DNA from: Pyxidicoccus parkwaysis
Lineage (GTDB): Bacteria; Myxococcota; Myxococcia; Myxococcales; Myxococcaceae
DNA length: 64,000 nt
Direction of reading: 5' to 3'
NCBI RefSeq assembly: GCF_017301735.1
Contig: NZ_CP071090.1
Coordinates: 6,376,001 to 6,440,000, forward strand
Below the pieces are notes generated by a model that did no database searches, was not told the DNA's origin, and was given only the letters and a program-made list of their open reading frames with translations. Both the position numbers and the translations under genes were made by a program. Positions 41,901 through 49,725 of this stretch are shown here, in pieces (within the stretch, counting starts at the first letter, position 1; each line of letters starts with the position of its first letter).

Positions 41901-43340
41901 ATGCCCTCCGCCCCTCGCGTCCGCTTCGCTCCCTCGCCTACCGGCTACCTCCACATCGGCGGTGCTCGCACGGCGCTGATGAACTACCTCCAGGCCCGGC
42001 GCCAGGGTGGCACCTTCATCCTGCGCATCGAGGACACGGACCAGGGCCGCTCCACGCCGGAGTCGGTGCAGGCCATCCTCGACGGCCTCAACTGGCTGGG
42101 CCTGGAGTGGGACGAGGGCCCGGGCAAGGAGGGCCCTTACGCGCCCTACTTCCAGATGCAGCGGCTGAACACCTACCGCGAGCACGCGGACCGACTCATC
42201 GCCGAGGGCAAGGCGTACCGCTGCTACTGCACCCGCGAGGAGCTGGACGCCCAGCGCCAGGCCGCGGAGAAGACGGGCGGCGCCTTCAAGTACCCGGGCA
42301 CCTGCCGGGAGCTGAAGGGCCCGCCCGCGGGCAAGCGCGCCGAGGATGCGGTCATCCGCTTCAAGATGCCGTCGGGCGAGGGCACCGTGTCCTTCGACGA
42401 CAAGGCGCTGGGGAAGATTGCCAAGCCGTACTCGGACCTGGACGACTGGGTCATGCTGCGCGCGGACGGCATCCCCCTCTACAACTTCGGCTGCGTCATC
42501 GACGACCACCTGATGGACATCACCCTGGTGGCGCGCGGCCAGGAGCACGTCAACTCCACCTTCCCGCAGCTCATGCTGTACATGGCGCTGGGCTGGCAGC
42601 CGCCGGACTTCGCGCACCTGCCGCTCATCCTCGGGCCGGACCGCGAGAAGCTGTCCAAGCGCAAGCACCCGGAGGCGGACGTGATGCTGCACAAGCGCAG
42701 CGGCATCATGCCGGAGGCGCTGCTCAACTTCGTCATCCGCCTGGGCTGGAGCCACGGCAACGACGAGGTCATCTCCCGCGAGCAGATGCTCCAGTGGTTC
42801 GACTTCTCCGACGTGGGCACCACCTCCGGCGTGTGGAACCCGGAGAAGCTGCTGTGGCTCAACCAGCAGTGGATGAAGCTGCTGCCGGAGTCCGTCGTCG
42901 CCGAGCGGCTGCTGCCGTTCCTCGAGGCCAAGGGCGTCCACGTGAAGGGCGACGCGCGCCTGGAGCCGCTGGTGCGCGCCCTGCGCGAGCGCTCCAACAC
43001 GCTGGAGGAGATGGCCACCACGGCGGCCAACGTCTACTTCCGCTCCGGCGTCACGCTGGACGAGAAGGCCGCGGCCAAGCACCTCACCGGCGAGTCGCTC
43101 AACCTGCTGCGCAAGGCGCGCGAGGCGCTCGCCGCCCTGCCCGAGTGGAAGGTGGAGGCGCTGGACGGCGTGGTGAAGACGGTGAGCGAGGCCTCCAGCG
43201 TGGGCATGGGCAAGGTGGCGCAGCCCATCCGCGTGGCCGTCACCGGCAACACCACCAGCCCCGGCATCGGTGAGACGCTGCTCCTGGTGGGCCGCGACGA
43301 GGCCCTGCGGCGCCTCGACACGGCGCTCGCCCGCGGCTGA
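41901..43340 (+). CDS. gltX: Glutamyl-tRNA synthetase
   Basis: Charges tRNA-Glu (and in many bacteria also tRNA-Gln). The 479-residue class I enzyme has the HIGH-type site PTGYLHIGGARTAL (about residues 12-25), RIEDTDQGRS, GLEWDEGP, YRCYCTREELDAQR, RGQEHVNSTFPQ and KMSKS-type KLSKRK (near 250). The C-terminal anticodon-binding helical domain is complete. I chose ATG 41901; the open frame begins earlier but upstream residues are Pro/Arg-rich and unlike the family. The enzyme's two possible cognate tRNAs, Gln and Glu, lie about 530 bp downstream on the same strand. Confidence 0.96.
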   Translation: MPSAPRVRFAPSPTGYLHIGGARTALMNYLQARRQGGTFILRIEDTDQGRSTPESVQAILDGLNWLGLEWDEGPGKEGPYAPYFQMQRLNTYREHADRLIAEGKAYRCYCTREELDAQRQAAEKTGGAFKYPGTCRELKGPPAGKRAEDAVIRFKMPSGEGTVSFDDKALGKIAKPYSDLDDWVMLRADGIPLYNFGCVIDDHLMDITLVARGQEHVNSTFPQLMLYMALGWQPPDFAHLPLILGPDREKLSKRKHPEADVMLHKRSGIMPEALLNFVIRLGWSHGNDEVISREQMLQWFDFSDVGTTSGVWNPEKLLWLNQQWMKLLPESVVAERLLPFLEAKGVHVKGDARLEPLVRALRERSNTLEEMATTAANVYFRSGVTLDEKAAAKHLTGESLNLLRKAREALAALPEWKVEALDGVVKTVSEASSVGMGKVAQPIRVAVTGNTTSPGIGETLLLVGRDEALRRLDTALARG

Positions 43341-43396
43341 ACGTCAGGCCCATGAAGCGATGGACGTCAGCGGAGACGGAACCTATTCTTCAGCCC

Positions 43397-43807
43397 ATGA
43401 CTCGAGCGCTTGACAGCCTGAAACGCCGTTTCTATAAGGCGCGCCCGCTCGGGACGGCGCTGTTGGCCCTCTGGGCGACCGTGGCGGGCGCCGAGGTGGT
43501 CAGCGGCGCGCAGCTCCCGGACGGCTCGCAGAAGGTCGGCGAGAACCGCTACCGGGCGCCCAGGGACTTCGATGCGACGCTCGACTATTACAAGTCGGTG
43601 TACTCCGCCTCGAGCTACCCTCGCCGGCAGATTGTCAACCAGCCGGGCGTGAAGGCGGTCCACATCAGCAACCCCTCGGGGAAGAACTTCGCGGGGCTGA
43701 ACATTTATGAGGCGAACGACGAGGTTCGCATCTTCATCGTGCCGCTGCAGCAGGCGCCCCGGACGGTGAAGAAGCCGGAGAATCCGAAGCCGGCGAAGAA
43801 GAAGTAG
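43397..43807 (+). CDS. Small secreted protein of unknown function
   Basis: A 136-residue protein with a basic N-terminus and hydrophobic core (KARPLGTALLALWATVAGAEV), a likely signal peptide. The mature part has no name I know: GAQLPDGSQKVGENRYRAP, FDATLDYYKSVYS, VKAVHISNPSGKNFAGLNIY and a Lys/Pro tail. An upstream ATG (43352) would lengthen a leader that is already long. A near-consensus promoter lies inside its first codons, so the true start could also be further on. It sits between gltX (56 bp before) and two tRNA genes. Confidence 0.65.
   Translation: MTRALDSLKRRFYKARPLGTALLALWATVAGAEVVSGAQLPDGSQKVGENRYRAPRDFDATLDYYKSVYSASSYPRRQIVNQPGVKAVHISNPSGKNFAGLNIYEANDEVRIFIVPLQQAPRTVKKPENPKPAKKK
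43410..43438 (+). promoter_or_regulatory. Near-consensus sigma-70 promoter inside the small secreted gene
   Basis: TTGACA (43410-43415), 17-bp spacer, TATAAG (43433-43438). The -35 is perfect and the -10 matches five of six. It lies 14-42 bp inside the predicted coding region and points toward the tRNA-Gln and tRNA-Glu genes, 430-610 bp downstream. It may drive these stable RNAs independently of gltX. Confidence 0.5.
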
Positions 43808-43870
43808 AAGGGGCAGTTGGTTGTTGCAGTCCCGAAGCGGCGTTGGTAGAGAAGCGCCGCAGTTGGTCCT

Positions 43871-43941
43871 TGGGGAATCGTCTAACGGCAGGACAGCAGA
43901 CTCTGACTCTGCTTATCTAGGTTCGAATCCTAGTTCCCCAG
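43871..43941 (+). tRNA. tRNA-Gln (anticodon CTG)
   Basis: Seven-bp acceptor stem TGGGGAA with TTCCCCA, discriminator G at 43941. The anticodon stem-loop is GCAGA-CTCTGAC-TCTGC with anticodon CTG, and the T-arm is CTAGGTTCGAATCCTAG. UGGGG...CCCCAG ends are typical of tRNA-Gln. The 3' CCA is not encoded. It is the first of two tRNAs behind gltX. Confidence 0.95.
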
Positions 43942-44053
43942 CTCGCAGCACCCGGAAGTCCGAAGCAACCAGGCAGCAAAAGAAGAATGGTTGACGAGGG
44001 CGGACGGAAAATGTAGGAAGCACCGGCAGTTAGCAGCGGTTGAAACAAGTATC

Positions 44054-44125
44054 GGCCCTGTCGTCTAGTGGTTAGGACGGAGCCCTCTCACGGCTCAAAC
44101 TCGGGTTCGAATCCCGGCAGGGTCA
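44054..44125 (+). tRNA. tRNA-Glu (anticodon CTC)
   Basis: Acceptor GGCCCTG pairs with CAGGGTC (one G-T), discriminator A at 44125. The D-arm is TCGTCTAGTGGTTAGGA, the anticodon stem-loop GAGCC-CTCTCAC-GGCTC with anticodon CTC, and the T-arm CGGGTTCGAATCCCG. CCA is not encoded. It follows tRNA-Gln by 112 bp and precedes a strong terminator. Confidence 0.95.
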
Positions 44126-44130
44126 CTGAG

Positions 44131-44169
44131 ACGCCCACCTTCTGAAAAGAAGGTGGGCGTTTCGCTTTT
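44131..44169 (+). terminator. Rho-independent terminator after tRNA-Glu
   Basis: A perfect 13-bp stem, 44131-44143 (ACGCCCACCTTCT) with 44148-44160 (AGAAGGTGGGCGT), GAAA tetraloop, then TTCGCTTTT. It begins 5 bp after the tRNA and is the clearest intrinsic terminator in the window. Confidence 0.93.
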
Positions 44170-44263
44170 GGGGCCATGGCTTCGCGGCCGGGCCGCCCGA
44201 GGCCCTCGCGGGGCCCCGCTTACTTCCCTCATTCCAGGTGACACGGGCCGCCGCGCGCGGGCT

Positions 44264-45235
44264 TCAGGCGGTGGGCGCGGGGATGCTCTGGCGGAAGGCC
44301 GCGAGCGCGGTGGCGAGCCTGTCCTGCGCCCGCTCGACGCCCCGGCGCAGCAGCAGCATCCGCACCTTCTCTGGCAGCGCGCTGGCGCCATGGGTGCTTC
44401 CGAAGCCCACCAGGTCCATGCGGAGCGTAATCGCCTCCAGCAGGTCTCCGAGGTCGGCCTGGGGACTGGCCAGCAGCAGCACGTCCGGCGGACGGCGCTG
44501 GAGCCGCTCCGCCAGCGTGCGCCACTGCGGGTCCCCCGTCTCCACCACGACGATGTCCACGCTCTGCAATTCGGCCGCGTAGGGCGGCAGCTCCAGCGTC
44601 TCGAAGCCGTGCTCGCGCAGCACCGCCACGGCCTCGCTGCTGCCCACCACCGCCACGCGGCCGTTGAGGCCCACGCGCACCGCTTCCTCGTAGGCGCGCA
44701 GCTCCTCCTCCAGCGCCTCGTGCGCGGGCTCGGGGGCGTCCTGGCCAGCGGCCAGCAGCACGGCGGCCTCGCGGGCCACCTCCCTCGCCTGCTGACGGAC
44801 ACGCACGCCGGAGCTGCCACGCTCCAGGGCGGCGCGCACCTTGGCGCGCAGCACGCGCAAGTCGTCGAAGGGCTTGAGGATGTAGTCGCTGGCGCCCGCC
44901 GCGAAGGCGGCGATGACGGACTCGGAGCTCGCGTAGGCGGTAATCATCAGCGCCTCCAGCGAGGGCTGCAGCCTCCGCGCCTCGGCGATGAGCTCCACCC
45001 CGCCCAGGCCGGGCAGGTTCTTGTCCGTCACCAGCACGTCGAAGCGCTGCTCCGCGAGCAGCGGCAGCGCCTCCTCGGCGCTCTGGGCCAACGTCACCGC
45101 GAGGTCTGGCTCGCGCTCCAACAAGCGGGCGCAGATGTCCAGGACGACGGGCTCGTCATCCACCACCAGTACCGTCGAGGCGAGCGTCCCCCCTTCCCCA
45201 CCCTCGCCGTCCCCGGTCTCGAACGGGAGATCCAT
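44264..45235 (-). CDS. Response regulator with a second, degenerate receiver-like domain
   Basis: The 323-residue protein from ATG 45235 starts with a full receiver (about 19-135): LVVDDEPVVLDI, VLVTDKNLPGLGG (Asp near residue 68), MITAYASSES and ILKPFDDLRVL. After a coiled segment, residues ~185-300 look like a second alpha/beta receiver-like fold (VAVVGSSEAVAVLREHGFETL, VDIVVVETGDPQWR, DVLLLASPQADLGDLL) that lacks the acidic pair and conserved Lys. No DNA-binding or enzyme domain. It likely works as a phosphorylation-controlled adaptor. A membrane protein gene diverges 69 bp away. Confidence 0.8.
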   Translation of the reverse strand: MDLPFETGDGEGGEGGTLASTVLVVDDEPVVLDICARLLEREPDLAVTLAQSAEEALPLLAEQRFDVLVTDKNLPGLGGVELIAEARRLQPSLEALMITAYASSESVIAAFAAGASDYILKPFDDLRVLRAKVRAALERGSSGVRVRQQAREVAREAAVLLAAGQDAPEPAHEALEEELRAYEEAVRVGLNGRVAVVGSSEAVAVLREHGFETLELPPYAAELQSVDIVVVETGDPQWRTLAERLQRRPPDVLLLASPQADLGDLLEAITLRMDLVGFGSTHGASALPEKVRMLLLRRGVERAQDRLATALAAFRQSIPAPTA

Positions 45236-45304
45236 ATCGGCGCAGATTCGCACAGCTCTCTTCCAACTTCGAGGACGCGCTGCTGGGCCCGCTATGCTGC
45301 TCGT

Positions 45305-45889
45305 GTGGCGAGCTTCGAGGACGCGCTGCTGGACAACCGGGTGCCCCCCCTGCTGGGAGACGTGCGGCTGCGCTTCGACGGCTCCCGGCTGGTGGGCGAA
45401 TCCCTGCCTCCTCCCTGGGACAGGCGACTGTTGCCGGGCCTGTGCGTCGGGGTGGCACTGGGGTGCACCGTGGGCGCGGTCGTGCTCGTGGGCCTGGAGG
45501 GCGGCACCCTGCCGGCCGCGGCGCTGGCGCTGGCCGTCGTCGCGGCGGTGCTGGTGGGCGTCGCGCTGCGGCTGGAGTCGGCGCTGGGCCGCCGGCGCTT
45601 CGTGCTGCACTTCCGCTCGGAGTCACTGCGCGTGGAGCGGCTGGGGTGGACGCCCGGGGCCACGCGCGCGGTGCTGGTGCCCTTCGACGCGGTGAAGGCC
45701 GTGCACACGGTGGAGCGCCCCGGCCCGCGCTACGCGCTGGTGGTGGAGTACGAATTGGAGGACGCGCAGCGACGCCGCGCACTGCTGGTGGAGGGCGTGC
45801 GCCCCGCCGAGGGCGAGGCGCTGCACCGCGTGTGGCGCATGCTGAGCAACGCCTTCGGGCTCAGGGGTGCTGGGCTCGCCGGAGGGTGA
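45305..45889 (+). CDS. Small integral membrane protein of unknown function
   Basis: A 194-residue protein from GTG 45305. The N-terminal ~45 residues are soluble. Two adjacent hydrophobic helices follow (about 47-68, LCVGVALGCTVGAVVLVGL; about 72-92, AAALALAVVAAVLVGVAL), then a beta-rich C-terminal domain (RRFVLHFRSESLRVERLGW, YALVVEYELEDAQRRRALLV) resembling bacterial PH-like domains that follow paired helices. Its last 29 bp overlap the 3' end of the convergent histidine kinase. Function unknown; no catalytic motif. Confidence 0.65.
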   Translation: MASFEDALLDNRVPPLLGDVRLRFDGSRLVGESLPPPWDRRLLPGLCVGVALGCTVGAVVLVGLEGGTLPAAALALAVVAAVLVGVALRLESALGRRRFVLHFRSESLRVERLGWTPGATRAVLVPFDAVKAVHTVERPGPRYALVVEYELEDAQRRRALLVEGVRPAEGEALHRVWRMLSNAFGLRGAGLAGG

Positions 45890-47018
45890 TTTCGATTTCC
45901 GTCCCCTCGCCCGGAGTGGAGGCCAGGCGCAGGTTGCCGCCCGCCTGAGTCACCAGCTCCTTGCAGATGGACAGGCCCAGCCCGGTGCCCACGCCGACAG
46001 GCTTGGTGGTGAAGAGCGGCTGGAAGACGCGCTCCTGCAGCTCCAGGGGAATGCCGCAGCCGTTGTCCGCCACGGTGAGCACCACGTCGTCCGCGCGCGC
46101 CGTCCAGCGCACTTCGATGCGGCCCTGCCGGCCCGTGCCCGCCATGGCCTGCGACGCGTTGACGATGAGGTTGAGCACCACCTGGCACAGCTTCACCGGA
46201 CCGAAGGTGACGCGCACCGGCTCGCCGTTGCTCGTCAGCCGCGCCCTGTCCCGCACCTCGGCGCGCGCCAGCTTCACCGCGAAGGACACCACCTCCGCCA
46301 CGTCCGCCGTCGCCTCGTGGTCCTCGCCTCGCGCCTGCGCGCGCAGGCCCAGCGCCACCTGCCGCAGGTGCTCCGCGCCGTCCGCCAGGTCCTTGATGAG
46401 CGCCGGCAAGTCTTCCACCGTCTCCGCCACCAGCGGGTTCGGGTCCGCCGGCAGGTGCCGCGACACGTACTGGATGACGCTCGCCAAATCGCGCTGCAGC
46501 GACACCACGTTCTGCGAGAGGTAGCCCACCGGGCCCATCAGTTCGTGGGCGATGCCCGCCGTCACCTGTCCCAGCGTGGCCAGACGCTCGGACTTGAGCA
46601 TGCGCCCTTCCACCTCGCGGATGCGCAGCTCCAGCCGGGCAATCTTCAGCGCGTCGTCCAGCGCGGACTGCAGCTCCGCGCGGTCCCACGGCTTGACGAA
46701 GTAGCGCGTCACCTGGCCGCGGTTCACCGCGTCGATGACGGCCTGCATGTCCGCGTACGCCGTGACGAGCATGCGCTTGGCGTCGGGCGCAATCGTGCGC
46801 GCACGCTCCAGCAACTCCACCCCCGTCATGCCCGGCATGCGCTGGTCGGAGAGGATGACGCCAATCTCACCCCGGCGCTGCTCCAGCAGTGTGAGCGCCT
46901 CGCTCGGCGAGGAGCTGCGGAAGATTCGGAAGCGCTGCCCGAAGTTCGCGTCGAAGACCCGCAGGTTCAGGGCGTCGTCATCGACGTAGAGCACCGCGGG
47001 GAGTTCAGACGGGTTCAT
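45861..47018 (-). CDS. Receiver-histidine kinase hybrid
   Basis: A 385-residue cytosolic protein with a receiver at the front (about 5-120): LYVDDDALNLRVF, VILSDQRMPGMTG (Asp near 57), LVTAYADMQA, FVKPWDRAEL. A HisKA with H-box GIAHELMGPVGYL (His near 157) and a HATPase (about 250-380) with NLIVNASQAM, VADNGCGIPLEL and VGTGLGLSICKEL follow. The H-box has MG in place of the usual NN but keeps His-Glu and Pro. Receiver-first kinases of this kind are abundant in myxobacteria and probably relay an upstream phosphate signal. It has no membrane segment. Its 3' end overlaps the convergent membrane-protein gene by 29 bp. Confidence 0.9.
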   Translation of the reverse strand: MNPSELPAVLYVDDDALNLRVFDANFGQRFRIFRSSSPSEALTLLEQRRGEIGVILSDQRMPGMTGVELLERARTIAPDAKRMLVTAYADMQAVIDAVNRGQVTRYFVKPWDRAELQSALDDALKIARLELRIREVEGRMLKSERLATLGQVTAGIAHELMGPVGYLSQNVVSLQRDLASVIQYVSRHLPADPNPLVAETVEDLPALIKDLADGAEHLRQVALGLRAQARGEDHEATADVAEVVSFAVKLARAEVRDRARLTSNGEPVRVTFGPVKLCQVVLNLIVNASQAMAGTGRQGRIEVRWTARADDVVLTVADNGCGIPLELQERVFQPLFTTKPVGVGTGLGLSICKELVTQAGGNLRLASTPGEGTEIEITLRRAQHP

Positions 47019-47281
47019 GACGCTCCTCCTGGCCGGGGTGTCCCTCGGGGGCCAGGCTGGTAGGGCCTAGGATAGCGCCTCCTCCCACTGGCTTTCTCCG
47101 GGTGCGGCGCGCACCAGGCAGCATACGGGGAGACACTGACGCGTCGCATCCCCCCAGGGCCTCCTCCCTCTCAGGGAGGTTTCCCGAGGAAATCCTGCAG
47201 TGACAGTGAAGGCCGCAGCGCTCGCGGGGAATGCGCGGCTGTCAGTCTGCTTTCGTGTGCAGCGCGGGGTGGAACGCGCGC
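47019..47281. other. Intergenic region without a convincing gene
   Basis: This 263-bp stretch lies upstream of the receiver-kinase and downstream of the DUF2795 gene stop. It holds a small CCTCCCT-CTC-AGGGAGG hairpin near 47164-47180 and otherwise only short, unsupported open frames. It should contain the promoter of the receiver-kinase gene. Confidence 0.5.
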
Positions 47282-47590
47282 TCAGCGCGTGGGCACATTC
47301 GGGGGCTGCGCGGCAACGGCGTCCTCGCTGGACAGTGCGCCCTCCAGCGCCACCGTCACCGAGTCCACGGAGGCGAAGTCGCCGCGCGGCAGACCGCCGA
47401 GGAGTGAGAGCACCATGGGCGGGGCCTCGTTCTCCCGGGCCACCCACGACAGCTCCTGCGAGGAGAGGGGAAACACCGCGCCGAGGAGCGCGTCGTGCAC
47501 CGCTCGGGCGAGGGGCTGCGGCTGGCCCACGCGGGCCTCCAACTCCGACACACCCTGGGCAAGCCGCTCGCGTGTCATGTCGTCGTTCAT
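47282..47590 (-). CDS. DUF2795-like small protein
   Basis: A 102-residue protein starting at ATG 47590 (MNDDMTRERLAQGV). Residues ~35-85 fit the DUF2795 pattern, VHDALLGAVFPLSSQELSWV followed by PPMVLSLLGGLPRGDFASVD, a short three-helix domain of unknown role. No signal peptide or membrane segment. It is transcribed alone; a small hydrophilic gene diverges 176 bp away. Confidence 0.65.
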   Translation of the reverse strand: MNDDMTRERLAQGVSELEARVGQPQPLARAVHDALLGAVFPLSSQELSWVARENEAPPMVLSLLGGLPRGDFASVDSVTVALEGALSSEDAVAAQPPNVPTR

Positions 47591-47766
47591 TTGGACCAAG
47601 TTAAGCAGCGAACGCGCCCGGCTGCCGGCCTTTTTTCAATGCCTGCCCTGCGGGCGGGAGAGCGAGCCGCCGTGCCTGCTCGCGGGTGGTCAGCGCACGC
47701 GAGGCTTCCCACCGTTAGCGCCACGGAAGCAGGCCGCACCCGGACTCGCAGAGGGAGGACAGCGTC

Positions 47767-48012
47767 ATGGCGCAGAAGGACAAAAGCGAAGAGAACAAGC
47801 GCAACGCGAGCGGTGAGAAGGGCTACGCCGAGCACATCGAGCATGTGCAGGCCACACGCCCCGAGCCATGGCCCGGAATCGAGGGCCGCTCGAAGGGCGA
47901 CGAGCACGAGCTGCCCACCGGCACCCCGCGCGAGCAGCAGGCGAGCGTGACGGAGGCCCAGCGCAGGCTCGAGGAGGAGATGGAGGGAGAGAAGGAGCCG
48001 ACGCGCGAGTAG
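47767..48012 (+). CDS. Small, highly charged protein of unknown function
   Basis: The 81-residue protein is almost entirely Lys, Glu, Arg and Gly (QKDKSEENKRNASGEKGYAE) with no hydrophobic core, so it is probably unstructured. GGAGG lies 8 nt before the ATG, which supports real translation. The C-terminus is a charged helix (AQRRLEEEMEGEKE). I recognise no family. It is convergent with the pyruvate dehydrogenase E2 gene 63 bp away. Confidence 0.6.
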   Translation: MAQKDKSEENKRNASGEKGYAEHIEHVQATRPEPWPGIEGRSKGDEHELPTGTPREQQASVTEAQRRLEEEMEGEKEPTRE

Positions 48013-48075
48013 CGCGGCCGGCCCCGTCTCCGTGCGCCCGGGAACGGACGCACGGAGCGGGTTGCGACACGCGGA

Positions 48076-49719
48076 CTAGAAGAGCAGCCGCGTGGGGTGC
48101 TCCAGGAGGCCGCGCAGCTCGCGCAGGAACTCCGCGCCGATGGCGCCGTCGATGACGCGGTGATCGCACGACAGCGTGGCCGTCATCATCTTCCGCACCG
48201 CGAGCTGCCCGTTGACGACCACCGCCTTGTCGGCCACCGCGCCCACCGCGAGGATGGACGCCTGCGGCGGGTTGATGACGGCGACGAACTGGTCGATGCC
48301 GTACATGCCCAGGTTGCTGACGGTGATGGAGCCGCCCGTGTACTCATCCGGCTTGAGCGCACGCTTGCGGGCGCGCTCGGCCAGCTCGCGCACCTCGGTG
48401 GCGATGGCCTGCAGGCCCTTCTGGTCCGCGTCACGGAGGATGGGCGTGATGAGCCCCTCCTCCAGCGCCACGGCGATGCCCACGTCCACGGTGCCGAACT
48501 GCACGACGTGGTCGCCCTGGAGCGACACGTTGATCTTCGGGTAGCGGCGCACCGCCATGGCCACGGCCTTCACGATGAGGTCGTTGACGGAGACCTTGAG
48601 GTCCATCGCCTTCGCCTCCTCGCGGACCTTCACCGCGGCCTCCATGTCCACCTCGATGGTGAGGTAGAAGTGCGGAACGCCGGGCTTCACCTCCGTCATC
48701 CGCTGCGCGATGACCTTGCGCATGGACGTGAGCGGCACCACCTGCGGCTCGGGCCGGACGCCGAGCGCCGGACGAGCGCCCGGAGCCGCCGGGGCCTTCT
48801 TCGCCGCGGGCGCCGGAGCCGCCACGCCCTTCGCCAGCGCCTCCTCGATGTCGCGCTTCACGATGCGGCCGGAGGGGCCGGAGCCCCGCACCTGGTTGAT
48901 GTCCAGGCCGCGCTCGCGGGCAATCTTCTTCGCCAGCGGACTGGCGCGCAGGCGCCCACCCGCGGGCGCGGGCTCCTCGCGGCGCAGCGGCACCACCTGG
49001 CCCCCGGCCGGAGCCTGGGGCGCGGCGGAGGCCGGAGCAGTAGCAGCGGGCTTCGGGGCAGGAGCCGCCGGAGCAGGCGCCGCGGCCGCCTTGGCGCCCT
49101 TGCCGGTGAGGTACGCGATGGGCGCGCCCACGGCGGCCATCTGGTTCTCACCGATGACGATTTCCGCCAGCGTGCCGTCGTCGTAGGCCTCGATTTCGAG
49201 GTTGGACTTGTCCGTCTCCAGCTCGGCGATGGCGTCGCCGGAGGAGACCTTGTCGCCCACCTTCTTGAGCCACTTGACGATCTTCCCCTCCTTCATCGTC
49301 GGGGAGAGGCTCGGCATCACCACGGAAATGCGGTTGCCCCCACCACCGCCAGCGGCGGCGGGAGGAGCGGCAGCGGGCTGCGCGGCCGGAGCCTGCGGAG
49401 CCGGGGCCTTCGCGGCGGCCGGAGCCTCGGCGGGCTTCGCAGCGGGCGCGGCGGCGGCCTTGCCCGCGTCCACCTTCTCGCCCTTGGCGCCGAGGTACGC
49501 GATGGGCGCGCCCACGGCGGCCATCTGGTCCTCGCCGACGACAATCTGCAGCAGGTAGCCGTCGTCGTAGGCCTCAATCTCGAGGTTGGACTTGTCCGTC
49601 TCCACCTCGGCGACAGCGTCGCCGGAGGAGACCTTGTCGCCCACCTTCTTGAGCCACTTGATGATCTTCCCCTCCTTCATCGTCGGGGAAAGGCTCGGCA
49701 TCTGGATGGGAGTGGCCAT
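48076..49719 (-). CDS. Dihydrolipoamide acetyltransferase (E2) of pyruvate dehydrogenase, two lipoyl domains
   Basis: Core subunit that takes the acetyl group from E1 and passes it to CoA. The 547-residue protein carries two nearly identical lipoyl domains (about 1-77 and 129-205), each with ETDKSNLEIEAYDDG whose Lys (43 and 171) is lipoylated. Long Ala/Pro linkers separate them from the peripheral-subunit-binding domain (RASPLAKKIARERG, about 258-295). The catalytic domain (about 325-547) ends with SCDHRVIDGA (His near 520). The gene is the third of an operon with E1-alpha and E1-beta; E3 is not in the window. Confidence 0.95.
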   Translation of the reverse strand: MATPIQMPSLSPTMKEGKIIKWLKKVGDKVSSGDAVAEVETDKSNLEIEAYDDGYLLQIVVGEDQMAAVGAPIAYLGAKGEKVDAGKAAAAPAAKPAEAPAAAKAPAPQAPAAQPAAAPPAAAGGGGGNRISVVMPSLSPTMKEGKIVKWLKKVGDKVSSGDAIAELETDKSNLEIEAYDDGTLAEIVIGENQMAAVGAPIAYLTGKGAKAAAAPAPAAPAPKPAATAPASAAPQAPAGGQVVPLRREEPAPAGGRLRASPLAKKIARERGLDINQVRGSGPSGRIVKRDIEEALAKGVAAPAPAAKKAPAAPGARPALGVRPEPQVVPLTSMRKVIAQRMTEVKPGVPHFYLTIEVDMEAAVKVREEAKAMDLKVSVNDLIVKAVAMAVRRYPKINVSLQGDHVVQFGTVDVGIAVALEEGLITPILRDADQKGLQAIATEVRELAERARKRALKPDEYTGGSITVSNLGMYGIDQFVAVINPPQASILAVGAVADKAVVVNGQLAVRKMMTATLSCDHRVIDGAIGAEFLRELRGLLEHPTRLLF

Positions 49720-49725
49720 ACGCGT

